Source: Actinoplanes sp. NBRC 103695 (GTDB taxonomy: Bacteria; Actinomycetota; Actinomycetes; Mycobacteriales; Micromonosporaceae). Taken from it: a stretch of 64,000 bases of DNA. The notes beneath the pieces were generated by a model. It worked only from the letters and a program-made list of their open reading frames with translations, ran no database searches and was not told where the DNA came from. The stretch covers positions 62,001 through 126,000 of the forward strand of contig NZ_BSTL01000023.1 in NCBI RefSeq assembly GCF_030269485.1, in the 5' to 3' direction. Below, piece by piece: positions 41,287 to 49,303 of this stretch. The position numbers were made by a program, and so were the translations under genes. Numbering within the stretch: position 1 is the first letter of the stretch; each line of letters starts with the position of its first letter.

Positions 41287-42729
41287 CTACGGCGTCAGGT
41301 TCAGCGCCTCGGCTGCGGCTCGGCTGTTGGCCTGGGAAGCGCCGAACGACGTGATGAACGTTGCCGCGCCGGTGGGCCGCCAAGGGGACGGCCAGCCCAT
41401 CTCGACCACGGCTACGCGGTGTGTTGTGGTCACGGCGTTGATCAGGGTTCTCGCGGGCTCGCTCCGGTAGAGGCGGCGGCCTGCGATGATCACGGGGCGG
41501 TCTGCGGGGAGGTCGGCCGGGCTGATTTCGCTCGCGGGGGCTATCAGCTTGCTGTCCCGTGGGGTCAGCGGCGCCAGGCCCCACGGGACCTTGCCCTCGG
41601 CGATGGAGTGCGGGGCGTCCAGCTGGATCAGCAGGGCCTGGGCGAAGCCTGTGGGGTCGCCCTCGATCTTGATCGCCCGGCGGGCGGCCTCGAGGCCGAT
41701 GGTTGCGCTGTGTGGCTGGGGCGTGCGCGGGCGGGTGGTCCAGGTTGCCAAGGCTGCGGTACGGGTGGCCGCGTCCTCCAGGCGCGACAGCGGCAGGCGG
41801 CCGGCTGTCACGGCTGCGGCTACCTCTTCGACCACGTGGTCGATCAGCTCGGGGGTCACCTGGGCGCCTATGCACAGGAGGTCGGCTCCGGCCGTCAGGG
41901 CGCGGGCTGCCGCGGCGCCTACGCTGCCGGCGGTCAGGACGGCGCCGGCCATCTCCAGGGCGTCGGTGATGATCGCGCCCTGGAAGCCCAGTTCCTCGCG
42001 GAGCAGGGTTCGTAGGATGGTGGGGCTAAACGTCGCCGGGTCGTCGCCTGTCAGTGCGGGGATGCGGATGTGGGCCGTCATGATCGCCTGGGTGCCCGCC
42101 TCGACGGCGGCGGCGAACGGCGGCAGGTCGCGGGCGGTCAGCAGCGCCCGATCGGCGTCGATGGTGGGCAGGGACGTGTGGGAGTCGGACGTTGTCGAGC
42201 CGTGGCCGGGGAAATGCTTGGTGCAGGCGGCCACACCCGTCGACTGGAGACCCTTCACCGCGGCGGCGGTGTGGCGGGCGGTGACGGTGGGGTCGGCGCT
42301 GAAGGCGCGCGTACCGATGACGAGGTTGTGGGTTGTGGTGTTGACGTCTGCCGTGGGGGCGAGATCGATGTCGATGCCCAGGGCGGCCAGTTCCGAGCCG
42401 ACCGCCTGGTAGATGTCGTGGGTCAGGACCGGGTCGTCGACCGCGCCCAGGGCCGTGTTGCCGGGGTAGGGGCTGCCGGTCGCATGGCCCAGACGGGTGA
42501 CATCGCCCGCCTCCTCGTCCATCGCCACCAGAACGCCGGGGCGGACGGAATGAAGCTGAGATGTCATTGTCGACACGTCAACCGGATTGGTTATGTTGCT
42601 GGCGAACAGCGTTTGCCCCGCCAGGCCGTCGCTGAGGAGTTGCAGTGACCAGTCGGGCGCCGACGGGCCGGGAAAGGCGGCCAGAAGTGTCCGAAGGGTG
42701 AGACGACGGAGCCCGGGATCGATCGGCAT
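41287..42729 (-). CDS. nagZ: glycoside hydrolase family 3, beta-N-acetylglucosaminidase type
   Basis: Cleaves terminal beta-GlcNAc, as in cell-wall recycling or chitin use. The 480-residue protein has the GH3 barrel with LVAMDEEAGDVTRLG, DIDLAPTADVNT, the NagZ motif CTKHFPGHGSTTSDSHTSLP with the general-acid His, and the nucleophile Asp in IITDALEMAGAV. A C-terminal domain follows, as in actinobacterial forms. No signal peptide is seen, so the enzyme is cytoplasmic. ATG at 42729 follows GGGAGGGACACC, an excellent ribosome-binding site; the frame extends upstream without support. It faces a ROK regulator across a palindromic operator. Confidence 0.9.
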   Translation of the reverse strand: MPIDPGLRRLTLRTLLAAFPGPSAPDWSLQLLSDGLAGQTLFASNITNPVDVSTMTSQLHSVRPGVLVAMDEEAGDVTRLGHATGSPYPGNTALGAVDDPVLTHDIYQAVGSELAALGIDIDLAPTADVNTTTHNLVIGTRAFSADPTVTARHTAAAVKGLQSTGVAACTKHFPGHGSTTSDSHTSLPTIDADRALLTARDLPPFAAAVEAGTQAIMTAHIRIPALTGDDPATFSPTILRTLLREELGFQGAIITDALEMAGAVLTAGSVGAAAARALTAGADLLCIGAQVTPELIDHVVEEVAAAVTAGRLPLSRLEDAATRTAALATWTTRPRTPQPHSATIGLEAARRAIKIEGDPTGFAQALLIQLDAPHSIAEGKVPWGLAPLTPRDSKLIAPASEISPADLPADRPVIIAGRRLYRSEPARTLINAVTTTHRVAVVEMGWPSPWRPTGAATFITSFGASQANSRAAAEALNLTP

Positions 42730-42774
42730 GGTGTCCCTCCCGCGCGGCCGGCGACCCCCGGTGCGCGATTGTTC

Positions 42775-42790
42775 GATGCCAACTGGCATC
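42775..42790. promoter_or_regulatory. palindromic operator between nagZ and the ROK regulator
   Basis: GATGCCAACTGGCATC has perfect 7-bp arms around AC, located 46 bases upstream of the nagZ start. A second, shorter inverted repeat (TAGG-N7-CCTA, 42853-42867) lies just before the ROK gene. Either could be the binding site of the ROK protein. Confidence 0.5.
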
Positions 42791-42886
42791 CCCGCGCAAT
42801 ATTCTCGCCTGGGAGACCCGCTGCTGCTCAGATGGTCATCCGTTCAATAGAATAGGAAACCAACCTAAATGGCAGGGGATTTCAAC

Positions 42887-44065
42887 ATGGCCGCCACGCG
42901 TCTCCCGGGCACGCCCCGGCTGTTGCGGGCACTCAACGACCGCGCGGCGCTCGAACTGCTGCTCAGCCGTGGTCCGCTGACTCGCGCGCAGCTCGGTGAG
43001 ATGACCGGCCTCAGCAAGGTCACCGCGTCCCAGCTGGTGGAACGGCTGGAGGAGCGCGGCCTGGTCCGGCGGGTCGGCGAGCAGGCCGGTGGGCGCGGCC
43101 CGAACGCACAGCTCTACGCGGTCACGCCGGGCAGTGCCCACGTGATCGGCGTCGAGGTCGGACCCGACCAGGTCACCGCGGCGTGCGCGGACATCACCGG
43201 CGCGATCATCGGCCGGGTCGAACACTCCACCAAGGACACCGACGACCCGGTCGGCGTGGTGCACAGCGCGGTGATGCAGGCCGCCGGGCGGGCCGGCGCC
43301 GACATGTCCTCCGTACGCCGGGTGGTGCTGGGCACGCCCGGTCTGGTCGACCCGGAGTCCGGCGAGATCTCGTTCGCGTACGACCTGCCGCGCTGGCACC
43401 GCGGCCTGCTGGACGACCTGCGCCGCGACCTCAACATCCCGGTCTCGTTCTGCAACGACGTCAACCTGGCGGCGGTCGCCGAGGCGCACAACGGCGCGGC
43501 CAAGGGCGTCAAGGACTTCGCGTTGATCTGGGTCGGCCGCGGCGTCGGCCTGGCCACCATGATCAACGGACGGGTGCATCAGGGCGCGACCGGCGCCGCC
43601 GGCGAGATCGGCTGGCTGCCGGTGCCCGGCGCGGAGGTTCCGCGCAACGTGGCCCGGCGCGGCGTGCGAGGCGCGTTCCAGGCGCTCGTCGGTGCGGACA
43701 CGGTCAAGACGATCGGCAAGCTGCACGGCTTCCGGGGTGCGGAGGGCGCCGACGTGGTGCGGGCCGCGGTGGCCGCGGGCGAGGCCGGTGACCCGGTGCT
43801 CGACGAACTCGCCGGCCGGCTGGCGCTCGGCGTCGCGTCCATCTGCGTGGTCCTGGACCCGCCCCTGGTGGTGCTGGCCGGCGAGATCGGGCAGGCCGGT
43901 GGCGCCGACCTGGCCGGCCGCGTGGAGCGCGAGGTGGCGGCGATCACACTGGTCGCGCCGAAGGTCGTACCCGGCGAGGTCGCGGTCGAGCCGGTGCTGC
44001 ACGGTGCGATGCGGACGGCGCTGGATGCCGTACGCGATGAGGTCTTCGGGTCGACGACAGGGTGA
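42887..44065 (+). CDS. ROK family transcriptional regulator
   Basis: A 392-residue protein. The N-terminal winged helix (ALELLLSRGPLTRAQLGEMT, GLSKVTASQLVERLEERGLV) is followed by a sugar-kinase-like ROK domain (VLGTPGLVDPESGEI, FCNDVNLAAVAEAHNG, WVGRGVGLATMINGRVHQGA). The Cys-rich zinc motif of active ROK kinases is missing, so this is a sugar-responsive regulator. ATG at 42887 is preferred because AGGGG lies eight bases upstream; an ATG at 42869 has no such site. It probably represses the divergent nagZ. Confidence 0.9.
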   Translation: MAATRLPGTPRLLRALNDRAALELLLSRGPLTRAQLGEMTGLSKVTASQLVERLEERGLVRRVGEQAGGRGPNAQLYAVTPGSAHVIGVEVGPDQVTAACADITGAIIGRVEHSTKDTDDPVGVVHSAVMQAAGRAGADMSSVRRVVLGTPGLVDPESGEISFAYDLPRWHRGLLDDLRRDLNIPVSFCNDVNLAAVAEAHNGAAKGVKDFALIWVGRGVGLATMINGRVHQGATGAAGEIGWLPVPGAEVPRNVARRGVRGAFQALVGADTVKTIGKLHGFRGAEGADVVRAAVAAGEAGDPVLDELAGRLALGVASICVVLDPPLVVLAGEIGQAGGADLAGRVEREVAAITLVAPKVVPGEVAVEPVLHGAMRTALDAVRDEVFGSTTG

Positions 44066-44092
44066 GACCGCCGGGCGTGATTGGATGGTGCC

Positions 44093-44908
44093 GTGCCTGA
44101 GGCTGCTGTCGCCATCCCGCCCGACGAAGACACCGTTCTCGCGTTCGACAACGTGAGTGTGGTCCGGAGCGGCAACCACCTGTTGCGCAATCTGAGCTGG
44201 CAGGTGGAGCTGGACGAGCGATGGGTGGTCCTCGGCCCGAACGGCGCGGGCAAGACCACCCTGCTCAACCTGGCGACCGGCCGGATGCACCCGACCCGCG
44301 GCACGGCGTACGTGCTGGGAGAGCGCCTCGGCCGGACCGACATCACCGAGCTGCGGACCCGGATCGGGCTCACCACCGGGCAGTTCGCCGAGAGCATCCC
44401 GGCCGGCGAGCGGGTCCTCGACGTGGTCGTCACGGCGGCCTGGTCGGTGGTCGGGCGCTGGCGTGAGACGTACGACCCGCAGGACGAGGCGCGGGGCCGG
44501 GCGCTGCTCGGCCAGCTCGGCATGGGCGGGCTGGTCGACCGTACGTTCGGCACCCTCTCCGAGGGCGAACGCAAGCGCACCCAGATCGCCCGCGCCCTGA
44601 TGACCGACCCCGAGATGATGCTGCTCGACGAGCCCACCGCGGGTCTCGACCTGGGCGGCCGCGAGGACCTGCTGGCCCGGCTGACCGAGCTCGCCGAGGA
44701 CCCGGACGCGCCCGCCATGGTGCTGGTCACCCACCACGTGGAGGAGATCCCGCCCGGCTTCACCCACGCGCTGCTGCTGCGCGAGGGCGCGGTCGTGGCG
44801 GCCGGTCTGCTCGGCGAGACGGTGACCGCCGACAACCTGTCCAAGACCTTCGGGCTGCCACTCGTCGTGGAGCGGCGCGGCGACCGGTACACCGCCCGGG
44901 CGGCGTGA
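44093..44908 (+). CDS. orphan ABC transporter ATP-binding protein
   Basis: A 271-residue nucleotide-binding protein with Walker A GPNGAGKTT, the signature LSEGERKRTQ (LSGGQ degenerated), Walker B MMLLDEPTAGLD and the switch VTHHVEEI. The insertion RTRIGLTTGQFAESIPAGER is characteristic of the ModF/PhnL-like branch. No permease is adjacent, so it may serve a transporter elsewhere or be a soluble ABC protein. Its stop overlaps the ribokinase start by one base, indicating co-expression. Confidence 0.88.
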   Translation: MPEAAVAIPPDEDTVLAFDNVSVVRSGNHLLRNLSWQVELDERWVVLGPNGAGKTTLLNLATGRMHPTRGTAYVLGERLGRTDITELRTRIGLTTGQFAESIPAGERVLDVVVTAAWSVVGRWRETYDPQDEARGRALLGQLGMGGLVDRTFGTLSEGERKRTQIARALMTDPEMMLLDEPTAGLDLGGREDLLARLTELAEDPDAPAMVLVTHHVEEIPPGFTHALLLREGAVVAAGLLGETVTADNLSKTFGLPLVVERRGDRYTARAA

Positions 44909-45798
44909 TGAAGCCCCGGGTCGCGGTGGTCGGCAGCGCCAACATGGACCTGGTCGGTCTGGCGTCCCGCCTGCCCGCGCCCGGTGAGACGGTGCTCGGC
45001 GACGACTTCGTCATGACGCCGGGCGGCAAGGGCGCCAACCAGGCGATCGCGGCGGCCCGCGCGGGCGGCGACTGCACGTTCCTCGGTGCGCTCGGCTCGG
45101 ACTCGTTCGGCGTCACGATCAACGCCCGGCTCGCCGCCGCCGGTGTGGACATCTCCGCGGTGCGCACCAGCTACGGCTCGTCCGGCGTCGCGGTGATCAT
45201 GGTGGACCGCGCGGGGGAGAACGCGATCCTGGTCAGTCCCGGCGCCAACCGGACCTTCGTCAACCTCTCGGACGCCGAGAAGACGCTGATCGCCGACGCC
45301 GACGTGCTCGTCTGCCAGCAGGAGATCCCGGCCGCCACGGTGACCGAGGCCGCACGCGCGGCCCAGGCCGGCAGCACCCGGGTGCTGCTCAACGCGGCGC
45401 CGGCCCGCGAGCTGCCGCCCGAGCTGCTGGCCGCGGTCGACCTGCTGGTCGTCAACGAGGGCGAGGCCCAGGCGATCACCGGCGGCACCGATCCCGACGT
45501 GGACCGGCTGCTCGAGGTGGTCCCGCGGGTGGTGCTCACGCTCGGTGGCGCGGGCGCCTGGTACGCCGACCGGGACGGCACGTCGGTGAAGGTGCCGGCG
45601 TTCCCGGTCGAGGTGGTCGACACGACGGCGGCCGGGGACGCGTTCTGCGGCGCGCTGGCCGTGGCCTGGGGCGAGGACCGCGACCTCGCCGACGCGGTGC
45701 GCTGGGCGTCGGCTGCGGGTGCCGCGTGCGTACGCAAGCTCGGCGCGTACCCGTCACTGCCCACCCGGGCCGACATCGAGGCCCTCTACAACGGCTGA
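44908..45798 (+). CDS. rbsK: ribokinase
   Basis: Phosphorylates ribose to ribose-5-phosphate with ATP. The 296-residue PfkB-family protein has GSANMDLVGLASRLPAPGET at the start, the substrate motif TPGGKGANQAIAAARAG, NEGEAQAITG and the anion-hole/catalytic Asp motif DTTAAGDAFCGALA. It overlaps the ABC ATPase by one base. It could use other pentoses or nucleosides; the N-terminal GGKGAN motif favours ribose. Confidence 0.92.
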   Translation: MKPRVAVVGSANMDLVGLASRLPAPGETVLGDDFVMTPGGKGANQAIAAARAGGDCTFLGALGSDSFGVTINARLAAAGVDISAVRTSYGSSGVAVIMVDRAGENAILVSPGANRTFVNLSDAEKTLIADADVLVCQQEIPAATVTEAARAAQAGSTRVLLNAAPARELPPELLAAVDLLVVNEGEAQAITGGTDPDVDRLLEVVPRVVLTLGGAGAWYADRDGTSVKVPAFPVEVVDTTAAGDAFCGALAVAWGEDRDLADAVRWASAAGAACVRKLGAYPSLPTRADIEALYNG

Positions 45799-45802
45799 CC
45801 TT

Positions 45803-46276
45803 TCAAACGCCCTCCGTGACCGCTGACCCGCCGGGCCGGTCGAATCGGATCGGCTGCGCGCCCACCAGCGCCCTCAGGTGCTGCTCCATCCGCTCGAGTT
45901 CGGCGGCCCCGATCTGCTGCGCCCACCGCCCGCGCAGGTCGTTGAAGATCTCCTCCCCGACGCGCATCACCTCGAAGCCCAGCGGCGTGACCAGCAGCCG
46001 CTTGCGCCGGGCATCGCGCGGGTCCGCCTCGACGGCCACGTATCCGCGTTCCTGAAGCACCGCGATCGTCTTCGCCGCCGACTGCTTGGTGACCGACAGC
46101 CGCCGCCCCAGCTCGGAGGCGTTGTCGGCACCCGCGGCGATGGCCCGCATGGCGAAGTCGTGAACCGGGCGCACGTCGTCGAAGCCGCGCGCGGACAGCT
46201 CGCCGATCGCGGCATCCGCCAGCGAGCGAAAGCCGCCGAGCAGCAGAAGCGCGAGATCCGCGCCGGTGCGGGACAT
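45803..46276 (-). CDS. MarR family transcriptional regulator
   Basis: A 157-residue winged-helix dimer. NASELGRRLSVTKQSAAKTI is the recognition region and ERGYVAVEADPRDARRKRLL the wing, with dimerising helices at both ends. It is divergent from the hydrolase at 46359, and the 82 bp between hold two AGACA-N7-TGTC(T) inverted repeats that suit a MarR dimer. It is convergent with ribokinase (4 bp apart). Confidence 0.9.
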   Translation of the reverse strand: MSRTGADLALLLLGGFRSLADAAIGELSARGFDDVRPVHDFAMRAIAAGADNASELGRRLSVTKQSAAKTIAVLQERGYVAVEADPRDARRKRLLVTPLGFEVMRVGEEIFNDLRGRWAQQIGAAELERMEQHLRALVGAQPIRFDRPGGSAVTEGV

Positions 46277-46302
46277 GCGTCACAGGTTACGGCCTTGAAG
46301 AA

Positions 46303-46341
46303 AGACAGCCAGGGTGTCTATATTTAGACAGCCAGGTTGTC
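46303..46341. promoter_or_regulatory. two direct copies of a MarR-type operator
   Basis: AGACAGCCAGGGTGTCT (46303-46319) and AGACAGCCAGGTTGTCG (46326-46342) are each inverted repeats (AGACA/TGTC(T)), repeated with a 23-bp period between the divergent MarR and hydrolase genes and covering both promoters. Confidence 0.65.
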
Positions 46342-46358
46342 GTTCTTGAGGAGGAGTC

Positions 46359-47168
46359 ATGGTTCTGCACTACGTCGAGGCGGGGACGGCCGGGTCGCCG
46401 ATCCTGCTGGTGCACGGGTTCCCGGAGACCTCCCGGGCCTTCCGGCAGCTCATGCCGCTGCTCGCCGACCGCCACCGCGTCTTCGCCGCCGACCTGCGCG
46501 GCTTCGGCGACTCGCAGATCGTCCCCGACGACTTCGACAGCGCGGCCGCGGCCCTCGACCTGCACGAACTGATCGAGCACCTGGGCGCCGGCCCGGTCCA
46601 CGTCACCGGCCAGGACATCAGCGGAGGCACGGTCTTCCGGCTCGCCACCACCTACCCCGCGGACGTGCTCAGCCTCACCGCCATCGAGACCGGCCTGGCC
46701 GGCTTCGGCGCCGAGATGCTGGCCGACGTCGCCCACGGCGGCGCCTGGCACATCGGCGTCCTCGCCGCGCCCGGCATCCCCGAGATGCTGCTGGCCGGCC
46801 GCGAACGCGAGTTCATCGCCGACTACCTGTTCCCGTCCCTGACCGCGGCCCCGATCGACGACGCGGATCTCGACGAGTTCGTGCGCGCCTACTCCCGGCC
46901 CGGCGGCTGGCGCGGGGCGGCCGGCCTCTACCGCTCCCTGCTCCACGAGGGCGACGAACTCAAGGCGCTCGCTGGCCGCCTGGCGGCGCCGGTGCTGGCG
47001 ATCGGTGCCGGGTCCGGCTCGTTCACGGCCGACACCATGGCCCAGGTCGCGCCCGAGATCAGCTCGGCCCGGATCGGCGGCGGCCATTACGCCGCGATGG
47101 AGGCCCCCGAGGAACTGGCCACGGCGATGCTGGCCTTCATCGACGACATGGACCGGCGCCGATCTTGA
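46359..47168 (+). CDS. epoxide-hydrolase-like alpha/beta hydrolase
   Basis: A 269-residue alpha/beta hydrolase. The HGFPET motif and the aspartate nucleophile in VTGQDISGG (instead of a serine elbow) fit epoxide hydrolases and haloalkane dehalogenases. The general-base His is in GGHYAAMEAPEE. The cap domain lies between. The ATG at 46359 follows GAGGAG. Repression by the divergent MarR through the operators at 46303-46341 is likely, so the substrate probably acts as inducer. Confidence 0.88.
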   Translation: MVLHYVEAGTAGSPILLVHGFPETSRAFRQLMPLLADRHRVFAADLRGFGDSQIVPDDFDSAAAALDLHELIEHLGAGPVHVTGQDISGGTVFRLATTYPADVLSLTAIETGLAGFGAEMLADVAHGGAWHIGVLAAPGIPEMLLAGREREFIADYLFPSLTAAPIDDADLDEFVRAYSRPGGWRGAAGLYRSLLHEGDELKALAGRLAAPVLAIGAGSGSFTADTMAQVAPEISSARIGGGHYAAMEAPEELATAMLAFIDDMDRRRS

Positions 47169-47174
47169 ATGTCG

Positions 47175-47263
47175 GTCGCGGCCCCCGCCGCCACCCCCAC
47201 CCCGGCACTGGGTGGGTCTCAACGTAGCCGGAGATTTCGACGAACCTGTCAACTGTCCACAGG
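47175..47263. repeat. 89-bp dispersed element, copy 2
   Basis: Matches 39240-39328 exactly over the first 42 and last 13 bases with the same 34-base spacing. It fills the space between the hydrolase stop (47168) and the stop of the convergent chemoreceptor gene (47264). The CCCACCC/GGGTGGG stem (47196-47216) may act as terminator for both. Confidence 0.8.
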
Positions 47264-48190
47264 TCAGGCCTGGCGGGCGGACGCGACGAAGCGGTGCACC
47301 TCGGAGCGGAGCACCTCGGCCAGCTGGGACAGGCCCGCCGTGCCCGAGTCGTGGCCTCCGTCGATCGCCGTCGCGATGCCGTTGACCAGGCCGCCCATCT
47401 CGCGGATGCTGCCGGTCACCGCCTCCAGGACGCTGACCGCGTCGGCCGCCGCCTGCTGGACCGTGTTGACCTGGCCCATGATCTCCTCGCTGGAGCTGGA
47501 GGTCTCGTTCGCCAGGGTCTTCACCTCGCCGGCCACCACGCTGAAGCCCCGGCCCGCCTCGCCCGCGCGGGCCGCCTCGATGGTCGCGTTCAGGGCCAGC
47601 AGCCGGGTCTGCGAGGCGACCTGGTTGATCAGGTCGACGGCGTGCCGGATCTGGTCGGACGCGGTCCGCAGCGACGTCACCGTGTCCAGGCCGCGTTCGG
47701 CGTCGGAGACCGCGCCGCGGGCGAAGTCGGCCAGGCCGTTCGCGGACGCGCCCATCTCGGTCGCCGCGGTGGCCACCTGCTCCGAGACGGTGAGGACGGC
47801 CGACTCGAGTTCGTCGGCCAGCGCCAGCCGGGACCGCTGCGCCTCGGCCACCCGGCCGGCCGTCACGCTCATCTGGTCGCTGGACTGGGCGATCTGCGTC
47901 GCCGCGTTGCGGAAGGCGCCGCGCATGCCGCGGGTCAGGAAGCGACGGTGGAAGCGGCCGTCGGCGGCGGCCTCCAGCGCGGCGCCGGACTCGCGGACGA
48001 ACGCGTCGGTGTTGTCCAGCAGGCCGTTCAGGGCGGTACGCGCGGCCACGGCATCGGTGGAGTCGCCCAGCGACGGCAGCCGGGCCTCCATGTCGCCGGC
48101 CGCGGCCTTGCGGCAGACGTCGGCGATCAGCTTCAGGACCTGGCTGTTGCCGGCGGCCGCGGGCGCGGGAGTGGCGGAACGGCGGCTCAC
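47264..48190 (-). CDS. soluble methyl-accepting chemotaxis signalling protein
   Basis: A 308-residue protein without membrane segments. About 120 residues of helical linker precede the chemoreceptor signalling hairpin, whose tip is VASQTRLLALNATIEAARAG followed by RGFSVVAGEVKTLANE; this tip contacts CheA and CheW. GTG at 48190 overlaps the stop of the PAS gene as GTGA. Together the two genes look like an Aer-type receptor cut into a sensor and a signalling chain. Whether they act in motility (zoospores of related genera swim) or in another signalling role is unknown; no che genes are in the window. Confidence 0.85.
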   Translation of the reverse strand: MSRRSATPAPAAAGNSQVLKLIADVCRKAAAGDMEARLPSLGDSTDAVAARTALNGLLDNTDAFVRESGAALEAAADGRFHRRFLTRGMRGAFRNAATQIAQSSDQMSVTAGRVAEAQRSRLALADELESAVLTVSEQVATAATEMGASANGLADFARGAVSDAERGLDTVTSLRTASDQIRHAVDLINQVASQTRLLALNATIEAARAGEAGRGFSVVAGEVKTLANETSSSSEEIMGQVNTVQQAAADAVSVLEAVTGSIREMGGLVNGIATAIDGGHDSGTAGLSQLAEVLRSEVHRFVASARQA

Positions 48191-48729
48191 GTGCGTCCTC
48201 CGTTGGTCAGCTCCCAGACGAACTGCTCGTACGTCTGTTCCCGATCGGCCAGCGTCTGCTGGAGCATCTTCCAGCTCGCGTCGAGCGCCTGCGGGGTGCT
48301 CGTGTGCCGGCGTTCCTCGGCGCGGAGCCTCTGGTAGAGGGCACTGGCCGCGCTCACCGCCGCCGGTTCGGGTTTGCGCCGGCTGGAGTGGAAGCCGACG
48401 ACCTTGCCGTGCGCGTCGAACGACGGTGTCACGTGCGCGAGGACCCAGTAGTGGGCGCCGTCTGAGGCCAGATTCACCACGTACGCGAACAGTTCCTTGC
48501 GTTCCTTGAGCGTGTCCCACAGCAGCTTGAACACGGCCCGGGGCATGTCGGGATGCCGGATCAGGCTGTGCGGCTGACCGATCGCCTCGTCCTCGGTCAG
48601 CGCCGAGATCCGCAGGAAGACCTCGTTGGCGTAGGTCAGCACGCCGCGCGTGTCGGTCTTGGTGACGATGATCTCGTCCTCGCCGAACGTCCGCTCGGTG
48701 CCGGTGGGACGTACCTGGGTCGCGTTCAT
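48187..48729 (-). CDS. PAS-domain sensor protein, Aer-like
   Basis: A 180-residue protein. Residues 18-130 are a PAS domain of the aerotaxis type: TKTDTRGVLTYANEVFLRIS, then IGQPHSLIRHPDMPRAVFK, which matches the FAD-binding Aer pattern, and GAHYWVLAHVTPSFDAHGKV. A helical C-terminus follows. It probably senses redox or oxygen and passes the signal to the adjacent signalling protein, encoded with a four-base overlap. ATG at 48729 lacks a strong ribosome-binding site. Confidence 0.88.
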   Translation of the reverse strand: MNATQVRPTGTERTFGEDEIIVTKTDTRGVLTYANEVFLRISALTEDEAIGQPHSLIRHPDMPRAVFKLLWDTLKERKELFAYVVNLASDGAHYWVLAHVTPSFDAHGKVVGFHSSRRKPEPAAVSAASALYQRLRAEERRHTSTPQALDASWKMLQQTLADREQTYEQFVWELTNGGRT

Positions 48730-48786
48730 GGTTCTCTGATGTTCCCTGGTGACGGCTGACCGGGGCGGCGGTTTTGCGAAAGCGGG

Positions 48787-49251
48787 TCAGCGCCGGATCG
48801 AGCCGCCGTCCAGGGCCCGTTGCAGGGCGCGATAGATCTGACCGAAACGCCGCCGGTTGTCGGTTCGCAGCAGCAGCACGTCGGCGCCGCGGACCCGGCC
48901 CCAGATCTCCAGGTTGCGGCTGCCGCGGTCGTACGACTGGTCGACCTTCTCGAGGAGCACGTCGGCGAGCGGGAGGGCCAGCAGCCCGGCCAGGACGCCG
49001 CCGCCGACCAGGGCGACCGTGGTGCCGGCGGACGCGTCGATGACCAGGGCGACCAGGATGCCGAGCAGCCCGACCAGGATCGGGATCAGGATGGCCAGGG
49101 CGATCGCCCCGCGCCCGGCCACGATGCCCCACGAGCGGCGGCCGCGGCGGTGCCAGACCGCGCCGAAGTCGGCCAGCGCGAACGCGCGGCCGGCGATCCG
49201 CACACCGGCCGAGGTGACCACGACCTCGGCGTCCTTGTAGTAGGTGAGCAT
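48787..49251 (-). CDS. DUF6232 family membrane protein
   Basis: A 154-residue protein with VVVTSAGVRIAGRAFALADF, then AVWHRRGRRSW, two close hydrophobic segments, and a soluble end ADVLLLRTDNRRRFGQIYRA. These are the features of the actinobacterial DUF6232 proteins, whose function is unknown. The ATG at 49251 is chosen; the frame extends upstream into the antisense of the hydratase gene. It is divergent from the enoyl-CoA hydratase with 52 bp between starts. Confidence 0.85.
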   Translation of the reverse strand: MLTYYKDAEVVVTSAGVRIAGRAFALADFGAVWHRRGRRSWGIVAGRGAIALAILIPILVGLLGILVALVIDASAGTTVALVGGGVLAGLLALPLADVLLEKVDQSYDRGSRNLEIWGRVRGADVLLLRTDNRRRFGQIYRALQRALDGGSIRR

Positions 49252-49303
49252 CGCGTCCACTCTACGTACGCTGGCGGTGACTTCATCGATGAGGGAGATG
49301 CTT

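Noticed and set aside
42869..42871. Upstream ATG as start of the ROK regulator
   Set aside because: No ribosome-binding site, and the ATG at 42887 has AGGGG at proper spacing and begins at the conserved helix-turn-helix approach.
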